64,000 nt of DNA, from positions 62,001 through 126,000 of the forward strand of contig NZ_QXGH01000012.1 of assembly GCF_003515065.1 (NCBI RefSeq). Direction: 5' to 3'. Below the pieces are notes generated by a model. It was not told where the DNA came from and did not search any database. It saw only the letters and a list, made by a program, of their open reading frames with translations. Positions 8,899 to 17,572 of the stretch are shown here, in pieces. The stretch is from Nocardioides immobilis. GTDB lineage: Bacteria; Actinomycetota; Actinomycetes; Propionibacteriales; Nocardioidaceae. The stretch's first letter is position 1; each line of letters starts with the position of its first letter. Made by a program: the position numbers and the translations under genes.

Positions 8899-9473
8899 CC
8901 ACCCACCAGCGCGACGATCTCGTCGAGGATCTGGTCGCGGGTGATCGGCGGCTGGTCGAGGACCCACCGGACGGCGAGGTTCTCGATCGCCAGGACCGTC
9001 ACCCAGGTCGACACCGCCGGTGTCGGCCGGCGGCTGTGCTCCGGCCGGGCGAGGAGGTACGTCGACGCCAGCTCGCCGATCCGTCGCTCGATGGCGGCAC
9101 GCCGGGGACCACTGCGGGCCAGCGGCAGCTCCTGGGAGACGACGCGCAGCAGCGCCCGGTCGGCCTCGAGGGCAGACAGCAGCGCGTCGACGATGTCGCG
9201 CACCACCTCGAGCCCGACGCCGCCGAGCCGGTCCGACAGCGCGGCCGCGACCCGCTCGGACGTCTGCTCGGTGTAGCGGTCGACCACCACGTCGAGGATC
9301 GCGGTCTTGTCCGGGAAGTACTGGTAGAGCGACCCGGGGCTGATCCCGGCGGCCGCCGCGACCCGGTTGGTGGAGAAGGCGTCGTAGCCGTCCTCGACGA
9401 GCACCTCGCGGCCGGCGGCGACGATCCGCTCGACCATCTGACGGGACCTGGCCTGCCGCGGCTGCTTCCTCAT
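8883..9473 (-). CDS. TetR-family transcriptional repressor
   Basis: 196 residues from ATG 9473; an upstream in-frame ATG at 9518 would run into the neighbouring gene start and the operator, so the shorter form is preferred. The N-terminal helix-turn-helix is clear: VEDGYDAFSTNRVAAAAGIS followed by PGSLYQYFPDK. The variable C-terminal ligand domain gives no substrate clue. It is transcribed away from the MpaB-like oxygenase, with a palindrome between them, so it most likely represses that gene and itself. Confidence 0.88.
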   Translation of the reverse strand: MRKQPRQARSRQMVERIVAAGREVLVEDGYDAFSTNRVAAAAGISPGSLYQYFPDKTAILDVVVDRYTEQTSERVAAALSDRLGGVGLEVVRDIVDALLSALEADRALLRVVSQELPLARSGPRRAAIERRIGELASTYLLARPEHSRRPTPAVSTWVTVLAIENLAVRWVLDQPPITRDQILDEIVALVGGYLLS

Positions 9474-9487
9474 GACGCGAATTGTAT

Positions 9488-9503
9488 GCGAGTGATCGCT
9501 CGC
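9488..9503. promoter_or_regulatory. Candidate TetR operator between the TetR and oxygenase genes
   Basis: GCGAGTGATCGCTCGC is a 16-bp palindrome with 7 of 8 base pairs matched, centred at 9495/9496, in the 43-bp gap between divergent starts 9473 and 9517. Size and placement are typical of TetR-family operators. Confidence 0.55.
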
Positions 9504-9516
9504 GTCACCATGGAGC

Positions 9517-10788
9517 ATGGTCGCACTGCATGACGAGTCGCTCCCGCTGGGCAGCTATCCGCAACGGTTCCGCGAGGCCGAGGCGCGCGGCGTCCGGCTG
9601 GGCGTGCCGCTGCGGGTGATGGGGAGGGTCAAGGGGCTCGACGAGGTGCTGATGGACCGGATCGGGCGCGCGTTCGGCGAGCGTGACGAGCTCGGCGCGG
9701 CGCTCGCGGATGCGATCCGGATGCGAGCAGGTCAGCCCGGGCGGGTGTCGATGGAGCAGCTCCGTACGGCGCTCGCGGGCGGGAGTGCCGCCGTACCGGA
9801 TGCGCCGCCGGCGCTCGCCGCGCTGCTCGCCGAGGTCGAGCAGGTGCCGGACTGGGTCGACTGGGACCTCCTTGACGAGGGCGCCCGGGTCTCGCGGCGG
9901 CTCGGCCAGAACGCGGCCGACGTCCTCACCCAGCTCTCGCTGATCGGCGGCTACCGCTTCGGCGGTCCTCCGGACCTCCTCGTCGCGACCGGTGGCCTGG
10001 TCGGCGACAGCACCCGGCGCCGGCTCGGGGAGACCCAGAAGTGGGTCGTCGAGCTGACCCGCCCCGGCTCGCTGCGGCCGCCCGGTCATGGGGGAGAAGG
10101 GCGGCAGGGAGGCGAGGCGTGGCGGCTGACCGTCCACGTCCGGGCGATGCACGCGCTCGTCAACGCGGCGTTCGAGCCGGCCTGGGACGTCGCGCGCTGG
10201 GGCCTGCCGATCAACCAGGCCGACCAGGCGTCCACGCTGATGCTGTTCGACGGGATCCTGGTCATCGGCTCCCGTGGGCTGGGGGTGCGGGTCAGCCGGC
10301 GCGAGTCGCGGGCGCTCATGCACCTGTGGAAGTACGTCGGCTGGCTGATGGGCGTCGACGACGACTTCCTCGTCGACGACGAGTGGGAGCGGCACCGGCA
10401 GGCCTACCACGTGCTGCTCGCCCAGGCCGACGTCTCCGAGGCCGGGCCGCAGCTGGCGCAGGCGATCGTCGAGGCCCAGCGCCGGCGTCGCTACCCGGGC
10501 TGGCCGGCCTGGCTCCAGGGCGTGCGTGGCCGCTACGAGCAGGAGCGGCTGCTCAGCATGCTCACGACGTTCCTCGGTCCCAGCAGCATGCGCGACCTCG
10601 GGCTGCCCCTGCGGCCGCCGTGGGCGCACCTCTACCTCGTCCCCCTCAACGTGCTCCGCTACCGCATCCTCGGCCGTACGGCGTGGGGCCGGCGCCGGCT
10701 GCTGGTGTGGGGCGACCGGGTCAGTCAGCGCCTGCTCGACAGCTACTTCGTCGACGAGCAGCAGGCCGTCGGAGAGCTGCGCCCCTGA
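9517..10788 (+). CDS. Oxygenase MpaB / latex-clearing-protein-like heme oxygenase (DUF2236)
   Basis: 423 residues. The core matches the MpaB/Lcp catalytic family: RRRLGETQKWVVELTRPG near 167-184, then RLTVHVRAMHALVN at ~203-216 with conserved Arg/His residues, and HLWKYVGWLMGVDDDFL near 268. Characterised relatives use b-type heme and O2 to cleave polyisoprenoid or fatty-chain double bonds. There is no Tat or Sec signal, unlike secreted Lcp, so it is probably intracellular or membrane-associated. The physiological substrate is unknown. Its 3' end overlaps the convergent ABC ATPase gene by 46 bp. Confidence 0.82.
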   Translation: MVALHDESLPLGSYPQRFREAEARGVRLGVPLRVMGRVKGLDEVLMDRIGRAFGERDELGAALADAIRMRAGQPGRVSMEQLRTALAGGSAAVPDAPPALAALLAEVEQVPDWVDWDLLDEGARVSRRLGQNAADVLTQLSLIGGYRFGGPPDLLVATGGLVGDSTRRRLGETQKWVVELTRPGSLRPPGHGGEGRQGGEAWRLTVHVRAMHALVNAAFEPAWDVARWGLPINQADQASTLMLFDGILVIGSRGLGVRVSRRESRALMHLWKYVGWLMGVDDDFLVDDEWERHRQAYHVLLAQADVSEAGPQLAQAIVEAQRRRRYPGWPAWLQGVRGRYEQERLLSMLTTFLGPSSMRDLGLPLRPPWAHLYLVPLNVLRYRILGRTAWGRRRLLVWGDRVSQRLLDSYFVDEQQAVGELRP

Positions 10789-12200
10789 GCCCAGGCCCCG
10801 AGGTCGAGCAGCTGGTCGGCGACCGCGCCCGCCAGGTCGCGATCGTGCGTGACCCAGAGCAACGCACAGTCCCGGTCGGCGAGCTCGGTCATCAGGCAGT
10901 CGGTGGTGGTCTCCTGGGTGACCAGGTCCAGCCGCGAGGTCGCCTCGTCCGCGACGACGAGCGCCGGCGCCGGCAGCATCGCGCGGACGATCGCCAGCCG
11001 CTGGAGCTCGCCGCCCGACACCTGGCTCGGGAGGCGCTCGAGGAGACCCTCGGGCAACCCGACCGCCGCGAGCAGCGAGCGCAGCCGCTCGGCCGGGACC
11101 TGGTGCCGGGCGAGGACGTCTGCGACGGCGACGCCCAGGCGCACTCGCGGCGGGAACGACGCGGCGGGGTCCTGGTAGAGCTTCTGGATCCGGCCGTGCC
11201 GTAGCGCGGGGGCGTGCTCGACGACACCGCCGTCGGGACGGACGAGCCCCAGGAGGACGTTGCCCAGGGTCGTCTTGCCGACGCCGCTCGGGCCGCTCAC
11301 CGCCCATCGCTCACCTGCCCGGATGGTCAGCGAGAGGTCCTCGAACAGCGCCTGGTCGCCGTACGCCTTGCTCAGGCCGGCCGCCGTCACCAGCGGCCGC
11401 CCCTCCGGCTCCGGCGCCGAGACCCGCATCCATGGCAGCTGCCAGCGGCTCGGCTCGGCGCCGACCAGTCGCCGGGTGTAGTCGTGCGCCGGTGCGTTCA
11501 GTACGTCGGCGACGGCGCCACGCTCGACGACGCTCGCGTCGCGCATCACGAGTACGTCGCCGCCGAGCCGGCGGGCCAGGCGCAGGTCGTGGGTGATGGT
11601 GAGCAGCGCGCCGCCGCCCGCGCAGTGCTCGGCGAGCAGGTCGGCGAGCTGCTCGAGCGCGACCGGGTCGAGGCCCTTCGTCGGCTCGTCGACGATGAGC
11701 ACCCGTGCTCCACCCACGGTGGTCGCGGCGAACGCCACCCGCTGGGCCATGCCGCCGGACAGCTGGTGCGGGTAGGCACGTCCCGCCCCGGACAGGCCCA
11801 GGTGCCCGAGAGCGGCATCGGCGCGCTCGCCGGCACCCCTGCTGCGCCACCCGAATCCCGGCACGCCCTCGGCGACCTGGCTGCGCACGCGCATCGTCGG
11901 ATCCAGCGCCGTTGCGGGCTCCTGCGGGAGGAGGGCAAGCTCGCGACCCCACATCGGCCGGCGACCCCGCCGGTCGCCGAGGTCGAAGCTGCGCGCGCCG
12001 AGCCGGAGCGCGCCGGTGACCTCGAGCTCGGCCGGCGTCGTGCCCATGACCGCGTGGGCCAGGAGGGACTTGCCCGAGCCGCTCTCGCCGATGATCGTCA
12101 GCGGGCGCCCCGCCGCGACGGCGATGTCGGCGACGTCGACGAGCAGTGCGCCGTGGTGCCGGACCCGGACGCGGTCGATGGTCAGGGCGGTCGCGTTCAT
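10743..12200 (-). CDS. Fused two-domain ABC ATPase (DppD/DppF, NikD/NikE type)
   Basis: 485 residues with two complete ABC ATPase domains. Domain 1: Walker A GESGSGKSLL (~38-47), signature LSGGMAQRVA, Walker B VLIVDEPTKGLD. Domain 2: GPSGVGKTTLGN, VSGGELQRLAIVRA, LVVADEATSRLD. The two ATPases of peptide/nickel-class importers are usually separate genes; here they are one polypeptide. It overlaps the DppC-like permease by 4 nt and completes a binding protein, two permeases and ATPase unit. Probably energises uptake of a metal chelate or peptide (see the Zur-like box at 15583). Confidence 0.93.
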   Translation of the reverse strand: MNATALTIDRVRVRHHGALLVDVADIAVAAGRPLTIIGESGSGKSLLAHAVMGTTPAELEVTGALRLGARSFDLGDRRGRRPMWGRELALLPQEPATALDPTMRVRSQVAEGVPGFGWRSRGAGERADAALGHLGLSGAGRAYPHQLSGGMAQRVAFAATTVGGARVLIVDEPTKGLDPVALEQLADLLAEHCAGGGALLTITHDLRLARRLGGDVLVMRDASVVERGAVADVLNAPAHDYTRRLVGAEPSRWQLPWMRVSAPEPEGRPLVTAAGLSKAYGDQALFEDLSLTIRAGERWAVSGPSGVGKTTLGNVLLGLVRPDGGVVEHAPALRHGRIQKLYQDPAASFPPRVRLGVAVADVLARHQVPAERLRSLLAAVGLPEGLLERLPSQVSGGELQRLAIVRAMLPAPALVVADEATSRLDLVTQETTTDCLMTELADRDCALLWVTHDRDLAGAVADQLLDLGAWAQGRSSPTACCSSTK

Positions 12201-13033
12201 GCGGTCTCCGTCCGGCGCAGGCCGAGGAAGCACACGGTCAGCAGGAACAGCACGGCGACCGGTGCGAGCGACAGCCAGGGCGCCACGTCGTAGTAGGGGA
12301 AGGACTCGGTCACCATCAGGCCGAGCTCGGCCCGCGGCGGCTTGAGCCCGACCTTGACGAAGCCGAGGGTCGACATCGCCAGGATCGAGGTGACCATCCC
12401 GAGCGACGCCAGCGTCGTCAGCAGTGGCCGGAGGTCGGGCCAGAGATGGCGACGTACGACGTGCCACCAGCCCAGGTCGAGGAGCCGGGCGGCCTCGACG
12501 GCCGGGGAACCGAGCACGATCGCGGCGCGCGCTCGCACCATCCGGAAGTACTCCACCCACTGCGCGAGCGCGATGCCGACGTACAGCGCCCAGACCCCGC
12601 CGTCGGCCGTGGCGGCGACCAGGAGCACGACGAGCAGGGCGGGCATCGCCACGAACACCTCGGACACCGAGCGGAGGACGGTGTCGATCCAGGAGCCGCG
12701 CCAGGCGGCGAGGATCCCGGCCGCGGTGCCGACGACGAGCGCGGTGGCAACGCAGAGCCCGGCGAGCACGAGGGACAGCCGGGTCGCATGTGCGAGTCGC
12801 GCCAGGACACTCCGCCCGTACTCGTCGCGGCCGAGCGGCTCCGTGAGGCTCGGCGCTTCGAGGTACCGGTCGAGGGCCTGCGCAGCCGGGTCGGCGAGCA
12901 GCAACGGCCCCACGGCGGCGAAGAGCACGAGACCTCCGAGGAGCACGGCACTGGCGCGGCGCGCGGCCGTCGACGCGCGCTGTCGCCGGCCCGGCTGCGT
13001 CGTCTCGAGCACTGGCTCGGTGAGCGTGGTCAT
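12197..13033 (-). CDS. ABC importer permease, DppC/NikC type
   Basis: 278 residues. One N-terminal membrane helix at ~28-48 precedes the LGRDEYGRSVLARLAHATRLS segment typical of DppC-type permeases, then about five more helices with the EAA loop around EAARLLDLGWWHVVRRHLWP. The C-terminus ends just inside the ATPase gene. Overlaps of 4 nt on both sides indicate a coupled operon. It forms a heterodimeric channel with the next gene. Confidence 0.92.
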   Translation of the reverse strand: MTTLTEPVLETTQPGRRQRASTAARRASAVLLGGLVLFAAVGPLLLADPAAQALDRYLEAPSLTEPLGRDEYGRSVLARLAHATRLSLVLAGLCVATALVVGTAAGILAAWRGSWIDTVLRSVSEVFVAMPALLVVLLVAATADGGVWALYVGIALAQWVEYFRMVRARAAIVLGSPAVEAARLLDLGWWHVVRRHLWPDLRPLLTTLASLGMVTSILAMSTLGFVKVGLKPPRAELGLMVTESFPYYDVAPWLSLAPVAVLFLLTVCFLGLRRTETA

Positions 13034-14010
13034 GGCCTGGACCCCTGTCGCGGTCGAGGATCGAGCCACAGCCCCGCGAGGTCGACCAGGGTGTTGACGG
13101 CGACGACGAGCAGCGCGAGCACGAGCGCGGTGGCCTGCAGCACGGGGATGTCGCGCCAGAACACGGCGTGCACGAGGGCATGGCCGAGGCCCTGCCAGGA
13201 GAAGAGCGCCTCCACGACGACGACGCCCTCGACGAGCACTACCGCCTGCACTCCGACGTACGGAACGAGCACCGCCGCAGCGTTGCGTGCCACGTGGCGG
13301 AGCAGGACCAGTCGTTCGGACAGCCCCTTGGTGCGGGCGAACCGCACGTGCTCCGACTGCCGGGTCGCGACGACGGCGTCCCTCGCGACGCGGGCGAACA
13401 GGCCGGACAGGCCGAGTGCCAGCGTCAGCGCCGGCAGGACGATGGCACCGGCCCCGCCGTGCCCCGCGGCGGGCAGCAGCTTCAGGTGCACCGACAGCAC
13501 GACGACGAGGACGAGTCCGAGGAGGAACGCCGGCAGCGCACGCACCAGGGCCACCCAGAGATCGGTGAGCCGGTCCACGGCGCTGCCCGGCCGCAGGGCA
13601 GCGGCAGTGCCGAGCGTGCAGCCGATCACGATGGCGAGGACCAGTGCCGCGCCGGCGAGCTGCAGGGTTCCGGTGAGGTAGTAGCCCACCTCGGAGAGGA
13701 CCGGCTGGTGGGTCACCAGCGAACGGCCGAGGTCGAGGCTGCCCAGGTCGCCGAGCCAGCTCAGGAGCTGCTGCCAGGCGGGCCGGTCGAGGCCGAGCTC
13801 CTCGCGGACGCCGGCCGCCGCTTCCTCGTCGACCAGGTCGTAGCCGTAGCGCCCGGCGGCGATGCGGTAGGCGACGTCGCCGGGCAGCCGCTGGACCACG
13901 AGGAAGCACAACCCGGAGACGAGTACGGCGACGCCAACGGCCTGCGACGCGCGGCCCGCCAGGACCCGCGCGATGCGCGCGGGTCCGGCCGACGAGCTCA
14001 GGACGCCCAC
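13030..14010 (-). CDS. ABC importer permease, DppB/NikB type
   Basis: 326 residues from GTG 14010. The N-terminal helix (AVGVAVLVSGLCFLVVQRLPGD) and large extracytoplasmic loop LGLDRPAWQQLLSWLGDLGSLDLG are typical of DppB-type permeases, followed by about five helices and the EAA-loop region FARTKGLSERLVLLRHVARN. It overlaps the binding-protein gene by 13 nt and the DppC-type gene by 4 nt. The longer upstream frame is a shadow of the binding-protein gene. Confidence 0.9.
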   Translation of the reverse strand: MGVLSSSAGPARIARVLAGRASQAVGVAVLVSGLCFLVVQRLPGDVAYRIAAGRYGYDLVDEEAAAGVREELGLDRPAWQQLLSWLGDLGSLDLGRSLVTHQPVLSEVGYYLTGTLQLAGAALVLAIVIGCTLGTAAALRPGSAVDRLTDLWVALVRALPAFLLGLVLVVVLSVHLKLLPAAGHGGAGAIVLPALTLALGLSGLFARVARDAVVATRQSEHVRFARTKGLSERLVLLRHVARNAAAVLVPYVGVQAVVLVEGVVVVEALFSWQGLGHALVHAVFWRDIPVLQATALVLALLVVAVNTLVDLAGLWLDPRPRQGSRP

Positions 14011-15548
14011 CGGACCTCCGAGAGGTGCCAGGACGTCTCGAGCGGGTCCATCACGAACCCGTCGACGCCGTCGGCGACGGCAGCGTTCATCCGGTACCAC
14101 GCGACCGGCACCAGCGGCAGCTGCTCCTGGGCGATCGTCGCGACCGTACGGCGCAGCTCGGCGGCCCGGGTCTCCGACGGTCCGGCGAGCAGCCCGTCGA
14201 TGGCAGCGGTCATGGCTGGGTCGGACCAGTTGTGCACGCCCCAGTCGGATCCCTCGGCTGCGAAGGTGTCGGCGATCGTGACCAGCGGGTCGGACACGAG
14301 CGCGAAGTGGCGGGCGATCAGCGCGAGCTCCAGGGTGTCGTCGGCGTGCCGCACGGGGATCTCCGTCGAGTTGGTCACGTCGACCTCGATGTCGATGCCG
14401 ACCTCCTGGGCAGAGGCCTGGATCGCCGTCGCCAACGTGGGCAGCTCGGGCCGGTCGGGGTAGGTGACGAGGCTCAGCCGCAGCGGCTCGCCGTCCTTCT
14501 CCAGGATGCCGTCGGATCCCGGCGTCCAGCCGGCGTCCTCCAGGAGCTCGCGGGCGGCGTCGGCGTCGTGCTCCAGCGGCGCGAGATCGGGCTGGTTCCA
14601 CGCGGTGAGCGACGGCGGGAGGAGCTGGGTCGCGGCGAGCCCGGGCTCGCGCAGCACGGCCTCGGCCATGGCCTCGCGGTCGAGCGCCATGCTCAGCGCA
14701 CGCCGGACGGCCAGCTCCCCGAGCACGGGGTGGTCGCTGTTGACCTTGAGCAGGATGGTCCGTGGCTGGAGCGTCGAGACCAGCTCGACGCCGTCCGCCG
14801 CCTCGACCTGCTGGCGGCCGGCCGGCTCGAGGTGGAACACCACGTCCGCCTGGTCACCGGCCGCCATCAGCGCGCGCGCCTCCGGTCGGGTCACGGTCTG
14901 GAAGCTGATGTGCTCGATCGCCGGTGCGGTGCCGCGCCAGTCGTCGAACCGCGTCACCTCGACGGAGGCGGGCAGCTCGATGTGGTCGATGCGGTAGGGG
15001 CCGGTCCCGACCATCTCCGCGACCCGGCCGTCGTCGTCGTACGCGGCGGGCGCCAGGATCATCGTGCTGTAGTGGGTGAGCACCGCCGGCAGCGTGAGGT
15101 AGCGCTCGCTGAGGTCGAACCGCAGCCCCGAGTCCGTCGCCGTGATCTCCTCGATCGGCGCCTCCGCGAGCGGGCTGGCCTCGTCGTTGCGCACGGTGTC
15201 GAGCGCGTGGGCGGCTGCCTCGGGCGTGAGCGGGGTGCCGTCGTGGAAGGTCACGCCGGGGACGAGCTCGAAGGTCCACGTTCGCCCGCCGCGCGCGGAC
15301 GACCACTCGGACGCCAGCCCCGGAGCGAGCTCCCCCTCGAGGTCGGCCGTCACCAGGGTCTCGGCGACCTCCAGCCGGGTGAAGAAGCCGCTGGTCGCGG
15401 TCGGCTCCAGGCTGTGGATCTCGAACGGGCCGACGACCCGCAGCGTGTCGCTGCTGTGGTCATCCGCCCGGCTGGCGCTGCACCCCGGGGCGAGCCCCAG
15501 GACCAACGCGACCGTGACTGCTGCGCTCGTGCGCCGGTACCTCTGCAT
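13998..15548 (-). CDS. Substrate-binding lipoprotein, SBP_bac_5 family (peptide/nickel/metallophore)
   Basis: 516 residues from ATG 15548, with GAGAGG seven nt upstream. The signal peptide ends in a lipobox, LGLAPGC, with lipidated Cys23. The mature protein is an extracytoplasmic family-5 solute-binding protein: LASEWSSARGGRTWTFELVPGVTFHDGTPL region near 85-110, and VNSDHPVLGELAVRRALSMALDRE near 285. This family carries oligopeptides, Ni(II)-chelates or opine metallophores. The upstream Fur-family operator favours a metal or metallophore substrate, but the sequence cannot decide which. Heads a four-gene importer operon. Confidence 0.9.
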   Translation of the reverse strand: MQRYRRTSAAVTVALVLGLAPGCSASRADDHSSDTLRVVGPFEIHSLEPTATSGFFTRLEVAETLVTADLEGELAPGLASEWSSARGGRTWTFELVPGVTFHDGTPLTPEAAAHALDTVRNDEASPLAEAPIEEITATDSGLRFDLSERYLTLPAVLTHYSTMILAPAAYDDDGRVAEMVGTGPYRIDHIELPASVEVTRFDDWRGTAPAIEHISFQTVTRPEARALMAAGDQADVVFHLEPAGRQQVEAADGVELVSTLQPRTILLKVNSDHPVLGELAVRRALSMALDREAMAEAVLREPGLAATQLLPPSLTAWNQPDLAPLEHDADAARELLEDAGWTPGSDGILEKDGEPLRLSLVTYPDRPELPTLATAIQASAQEVGIDIEVDVTNSTEIPVRHADDTLELALIARHFALVSDPLVTIADTFAAEGSDWGVHNWSDPAMTAAIDGLLAGPSETRAAELRRTVATIAQEQLPLVPVAWYRMNAAVADGVDGFVMDPLETSWHLSEVRWAS

Positions 15549-15582
15549 AATCAGCCTCTCGTGGTGGGAGACTGGACGATAA

Positions 15583-15597
15583 TGAGAATCGTTCTCA
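15583..15597. promoter_or_regulatory. Fur-family (Zur-like) operator at the ABC importer promoter
   Basis: TGAGAATCGTTCTCA is a 7-1-7 inverted repeat (6 of 7 pairs), resembling the actinobacterial Zur box TGAAAATNATTTTCA. It begins 35 nt upstream of the binding-protein start. On the minus strand it sits just after a TTGTCA (-35-like), between it and an AT-rich -10 region. Zinc is the best guess; iron or nickel regulators of the same family are possible. Confidence 0.6.
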
Positions 15598-15645
15598 AAT
15601 GACAAGTCAGCGACGACTGTCTGCGGGTTGTGGCAGATTTCGGGT

Positions 15646-16017
15646 GTGCCCGAACGCCCCGACGTCCCGCTCGCCTGGGTCGAGCGGCTGCGTGCCGTGC
15701 TGGAGGTCTTCCCGGAGTGCTACGAGGAGTCGGCGTGGACCGGCGTCCGCTGGCGGGTCGGTCAGGCGACCGTCGCGCACGTCTTCGGTGGTGAGGACCA
15801 GCTGTTCCGGATCACGTTCCGCGCCGAGCCCGACGAGGTGCTCGCGTTCCAGCACCTGGGCGCGCCGTACTTCAAGAGCGAGTGGGGCGGCAACGTCGTC
15901 GGCCTGCTCCTCGACGAGGACACCGACTGGGACGAGCTGGCCGAGCTGCTGACCGACTCGTTCTGCCTGCAGGCGCCCCAGCGGCTCGCCGAGCTGGTCG
16001 AGCGGCCGGGGGCCTGA
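15646..16017 (+). CDS. YjbR/MmcQ-family (CyaY-like fold) protein
   Basis: 123 residues from GTG 15646; a TTG at 15628 would add six. The pattern FPECYEESAWTGVRWRVG followed by FRAEPDEVLAFQHLGAPYF and a C-terminal helical LLTDSFCLQAPQRLAEL matches small YjbR-type proteins (PF04237), double-wing proteins of uncertain function, some proposed to bind DNA. It diverges from the ABC importer; the Zur-like box lies between, so it might share regulation, although the box is much closer to the importer start. Confidence 0.75.
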   Translation: MPERPDVPLAWVERLRAVLEVFPECYEESAWTGVRWRVGQATVAHVFGGEDQLFRITFRAEPDEVLAFQHLGAPYFKSEWGGNVVGLLLDEDTDWDELAELLTDSFCLQAPQRLAELVERPGA

Positions 16018-16020
16018 GCG

Positions 16021-16866
16021 TCACTCGTAGGTGTAGAAGCCCCGGCCGGCCTTCCGGCCGAGCAGTCCGGCGCTGACCATCCGCAGGAGGAGCGGCGGGG
16101 GAGCGTAGAGCGGCTCCTTGAACTCGTCGTACAACGACTCGGCGACCGCCTTCGTCGTGTCGAGGCCGATCAGGTCGGCCAGCGCCAGCGGCCCCTGCGG
16201 GTGGGCGGCGCCGAGCACCAGGCCGTGGTCGATGTCCTCGGCCGTGGCGAAGCCGGACTCCATCATCCGGATCGCCGACAGGATGAACGGGATCAGCAGC
16301 GCGTTGACGACGAAGCCCGCGCGGTCCTGGCAGAGGATCGCCTGCTTGCCGAGCTGCTGCTCGACGAACGCGCGGGACCGGGTGGTGGTCTCCTCCGACG
16401 TCATCAGGCTCGGGACCAGCTCGACCAGCTTGAGCACCGGGACCGGGTTGAAGAAGTGGATGCCGAGCACCTGCTGCGGCCGCTGGGTGACCACGGCGAG
16501 CTTCATGATCGGGATGGAAGAGGTGTTGGAGGCGAGGATCGCGTCCGGCTGGGCGATCTTGTCGAGCTTCGTGTAGAGGTCGACCTTGGCGTCCTCGTTC
16601 TCGACGATCGCCTCGACGATGAGCTCACGGTCGGCGAGCTCGTCGAGGTCGGTGCCGACCCGGACCTTCGCCAGCACGTCGTCGGGGTGGAGGATCTTGC
16701 CGCGCTCGGCCGCGCGCCGTACCGACTTCTCGATGCGCGCCCGGGCCGCGTCCGCAGCGGGCGCGTCCGACTCGACGATGAGTACGTCGCACCCCGCGCG
16801 GGCACACACCTCCGCGATGCCCGACCCCATCAGGCCGCCGCCCACGACGCCGATCCGCTCCAACAT
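16021..16866 (-). CDS. 3-hydroxyacyl-CoA dehydrogenase (PaaH / 3-hydroxybutyryl-CoA type)
   Basis: 281 residues. The Rossmann NAD motif GVVGGGLMGSGIAE lies at 6-19. Catalytic residues of the short 3-hydroxyacyl-CoA dehydrogenases are visible: Ser116 in NTSS, His137 in HFFNPVP, Glu149. It oxidises the 3-hydroxyl of an acyl-CoA with NAD+. Position next to the paa genes suggests the PaaH step on 3-hydroxyadipyl-CoA, though the same proteins act in butyrate metabolism (FadB2). It is on the strand of tetR and paaZ, 79 bp downstream of tetR. The longer frame to 17094 runs through the tetR gene and is rejected. Confidence 0.88.
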   Translation of the reverse strand: MLERIGVVGGGLMGSGIAEVCARAGCDVLIVESDAPAADAARARIEKSVRRAAERGKILHPDDVLAKVRVGTDLDELADRELIVEAIVENEDAKVDLYTKLDKIAQPDAILASNTSSIPIMKLAVVTQRPQQVLGIHFFNPVPVLKLVELVPSLMTSEETTTRSRAFVEQQLGKQAILCQDRAGFVVNALLIPFILSAIRMMESGFATAEDIDHGLVLGAAHPQGPLALADLIGLDTTKAVAESLYDEFKEPLYAPPPLLLRMVSAGLLGRKAGRGFYTYE

Positions 16867-16945
16867 GTCTGCTCCTCTGTCCGCGATCTGCCCCCGCCCG
16901 GCCACGCTATTGGCTACTGGTGGGTCAACAAACTCGCCGGCGTGG

Positions 16946-17572
16946 TCATCGGTGCAGCCCCTGGAACAGCACGCCCGCCACGCCGGCGGCGAGCGCCTCC
17001 GGCGGGATGGAGCCGTCCGGGTGGTACCAGTCCACCAGCGAGTTGACCATGCCGAAGACGAGGCGGCTGATGACCTCCGGGTCGATGTCGCCACGCAGGT
17101 CGCCCTCGTCGACGGCCTGCTTGACCACCGTGGCGAGCTGCTCGTCGATGCGGCGCCGGCGCTCGAGCGCCGACTGCTCCAGCGGGCTGTTGCCGCGCAC
17201 CCGCAGCAACAGGGTCACGGCCGGCAGGTGGGCGACCAGGATGTGCACGGCACCCTCGACGGTGGCCCGCAGCCGGTCGTACGCGCGCTCGTCACGGGTC
17301 GCGTCCGCGGCGGCAGCGACGGCGGCGTCCAGTCCGTCGAGGGCCTCGTCGAGAGCGGCCGCGAGGATCGCTTCCTTGCTGTCGAAGTGGTGGTAGATCG
17401 CGGACTTCGTGACCCCCAGGTCGACGGCGAGGTCGTTGATGGACGTCGCGTCGTAGCCCTGCCGGTTGAACAGGTCGATCGCCCGCCGCAGGACCGTGTC
17501 CTGGTCGTAGCCCGGACGCCCGCGGGGGCGTCGGGTGGCCGTCACGGCGGGTGCGGCATCGACGTCAGGCAT
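16946..17572 (-). CDS. TetR-family regulator, likely PaaR-type repressor of phenylacetate genes
   Basis: 208 residues. A Pro/Arg-rich N-terminus (RRPRGRPGY) precedes the helix-turn-helix YDATSINDLAVDLGVTKS followed by AIYHHFDSKE. The start overlaps the paaZ stop by 8 nt, so it is co-translated with paaZ. In Corynebacterium a TetR protein, PaaR, represses paa genes and is relieved by phenylacetyl-CoA; by position this is the equivalent. The probable operator is at 19692-19711. Confidence 0.85.
   Translation of the reverse strand: MPDVDAAPAVTATRRPRGRPGYDQDTVLRRAIDLFNRQGYDATSINDLAVDLGVTKSAIYHHFDSKEAILAAALDEALDGLDAAVAAAADATRDERAYDRLRATVEGAVHILVAHLPAVTLLLRVRGNSPLEQSALERRRRIDEQLATVVKQAVDEGDLRGDIDPEVISRLVFGMVNSLVDWYHPDGSIPPEALAAGVAGVLFQGLHR

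Noticed and set aside
16867..17094. Extended N-terminus for the 3-hydroxyacyl-CoA dehydrogenase
   Set aside because: The NAD-binding fold begins at once after ATG 16866, and the extension reads through the tetR gene in another frame.
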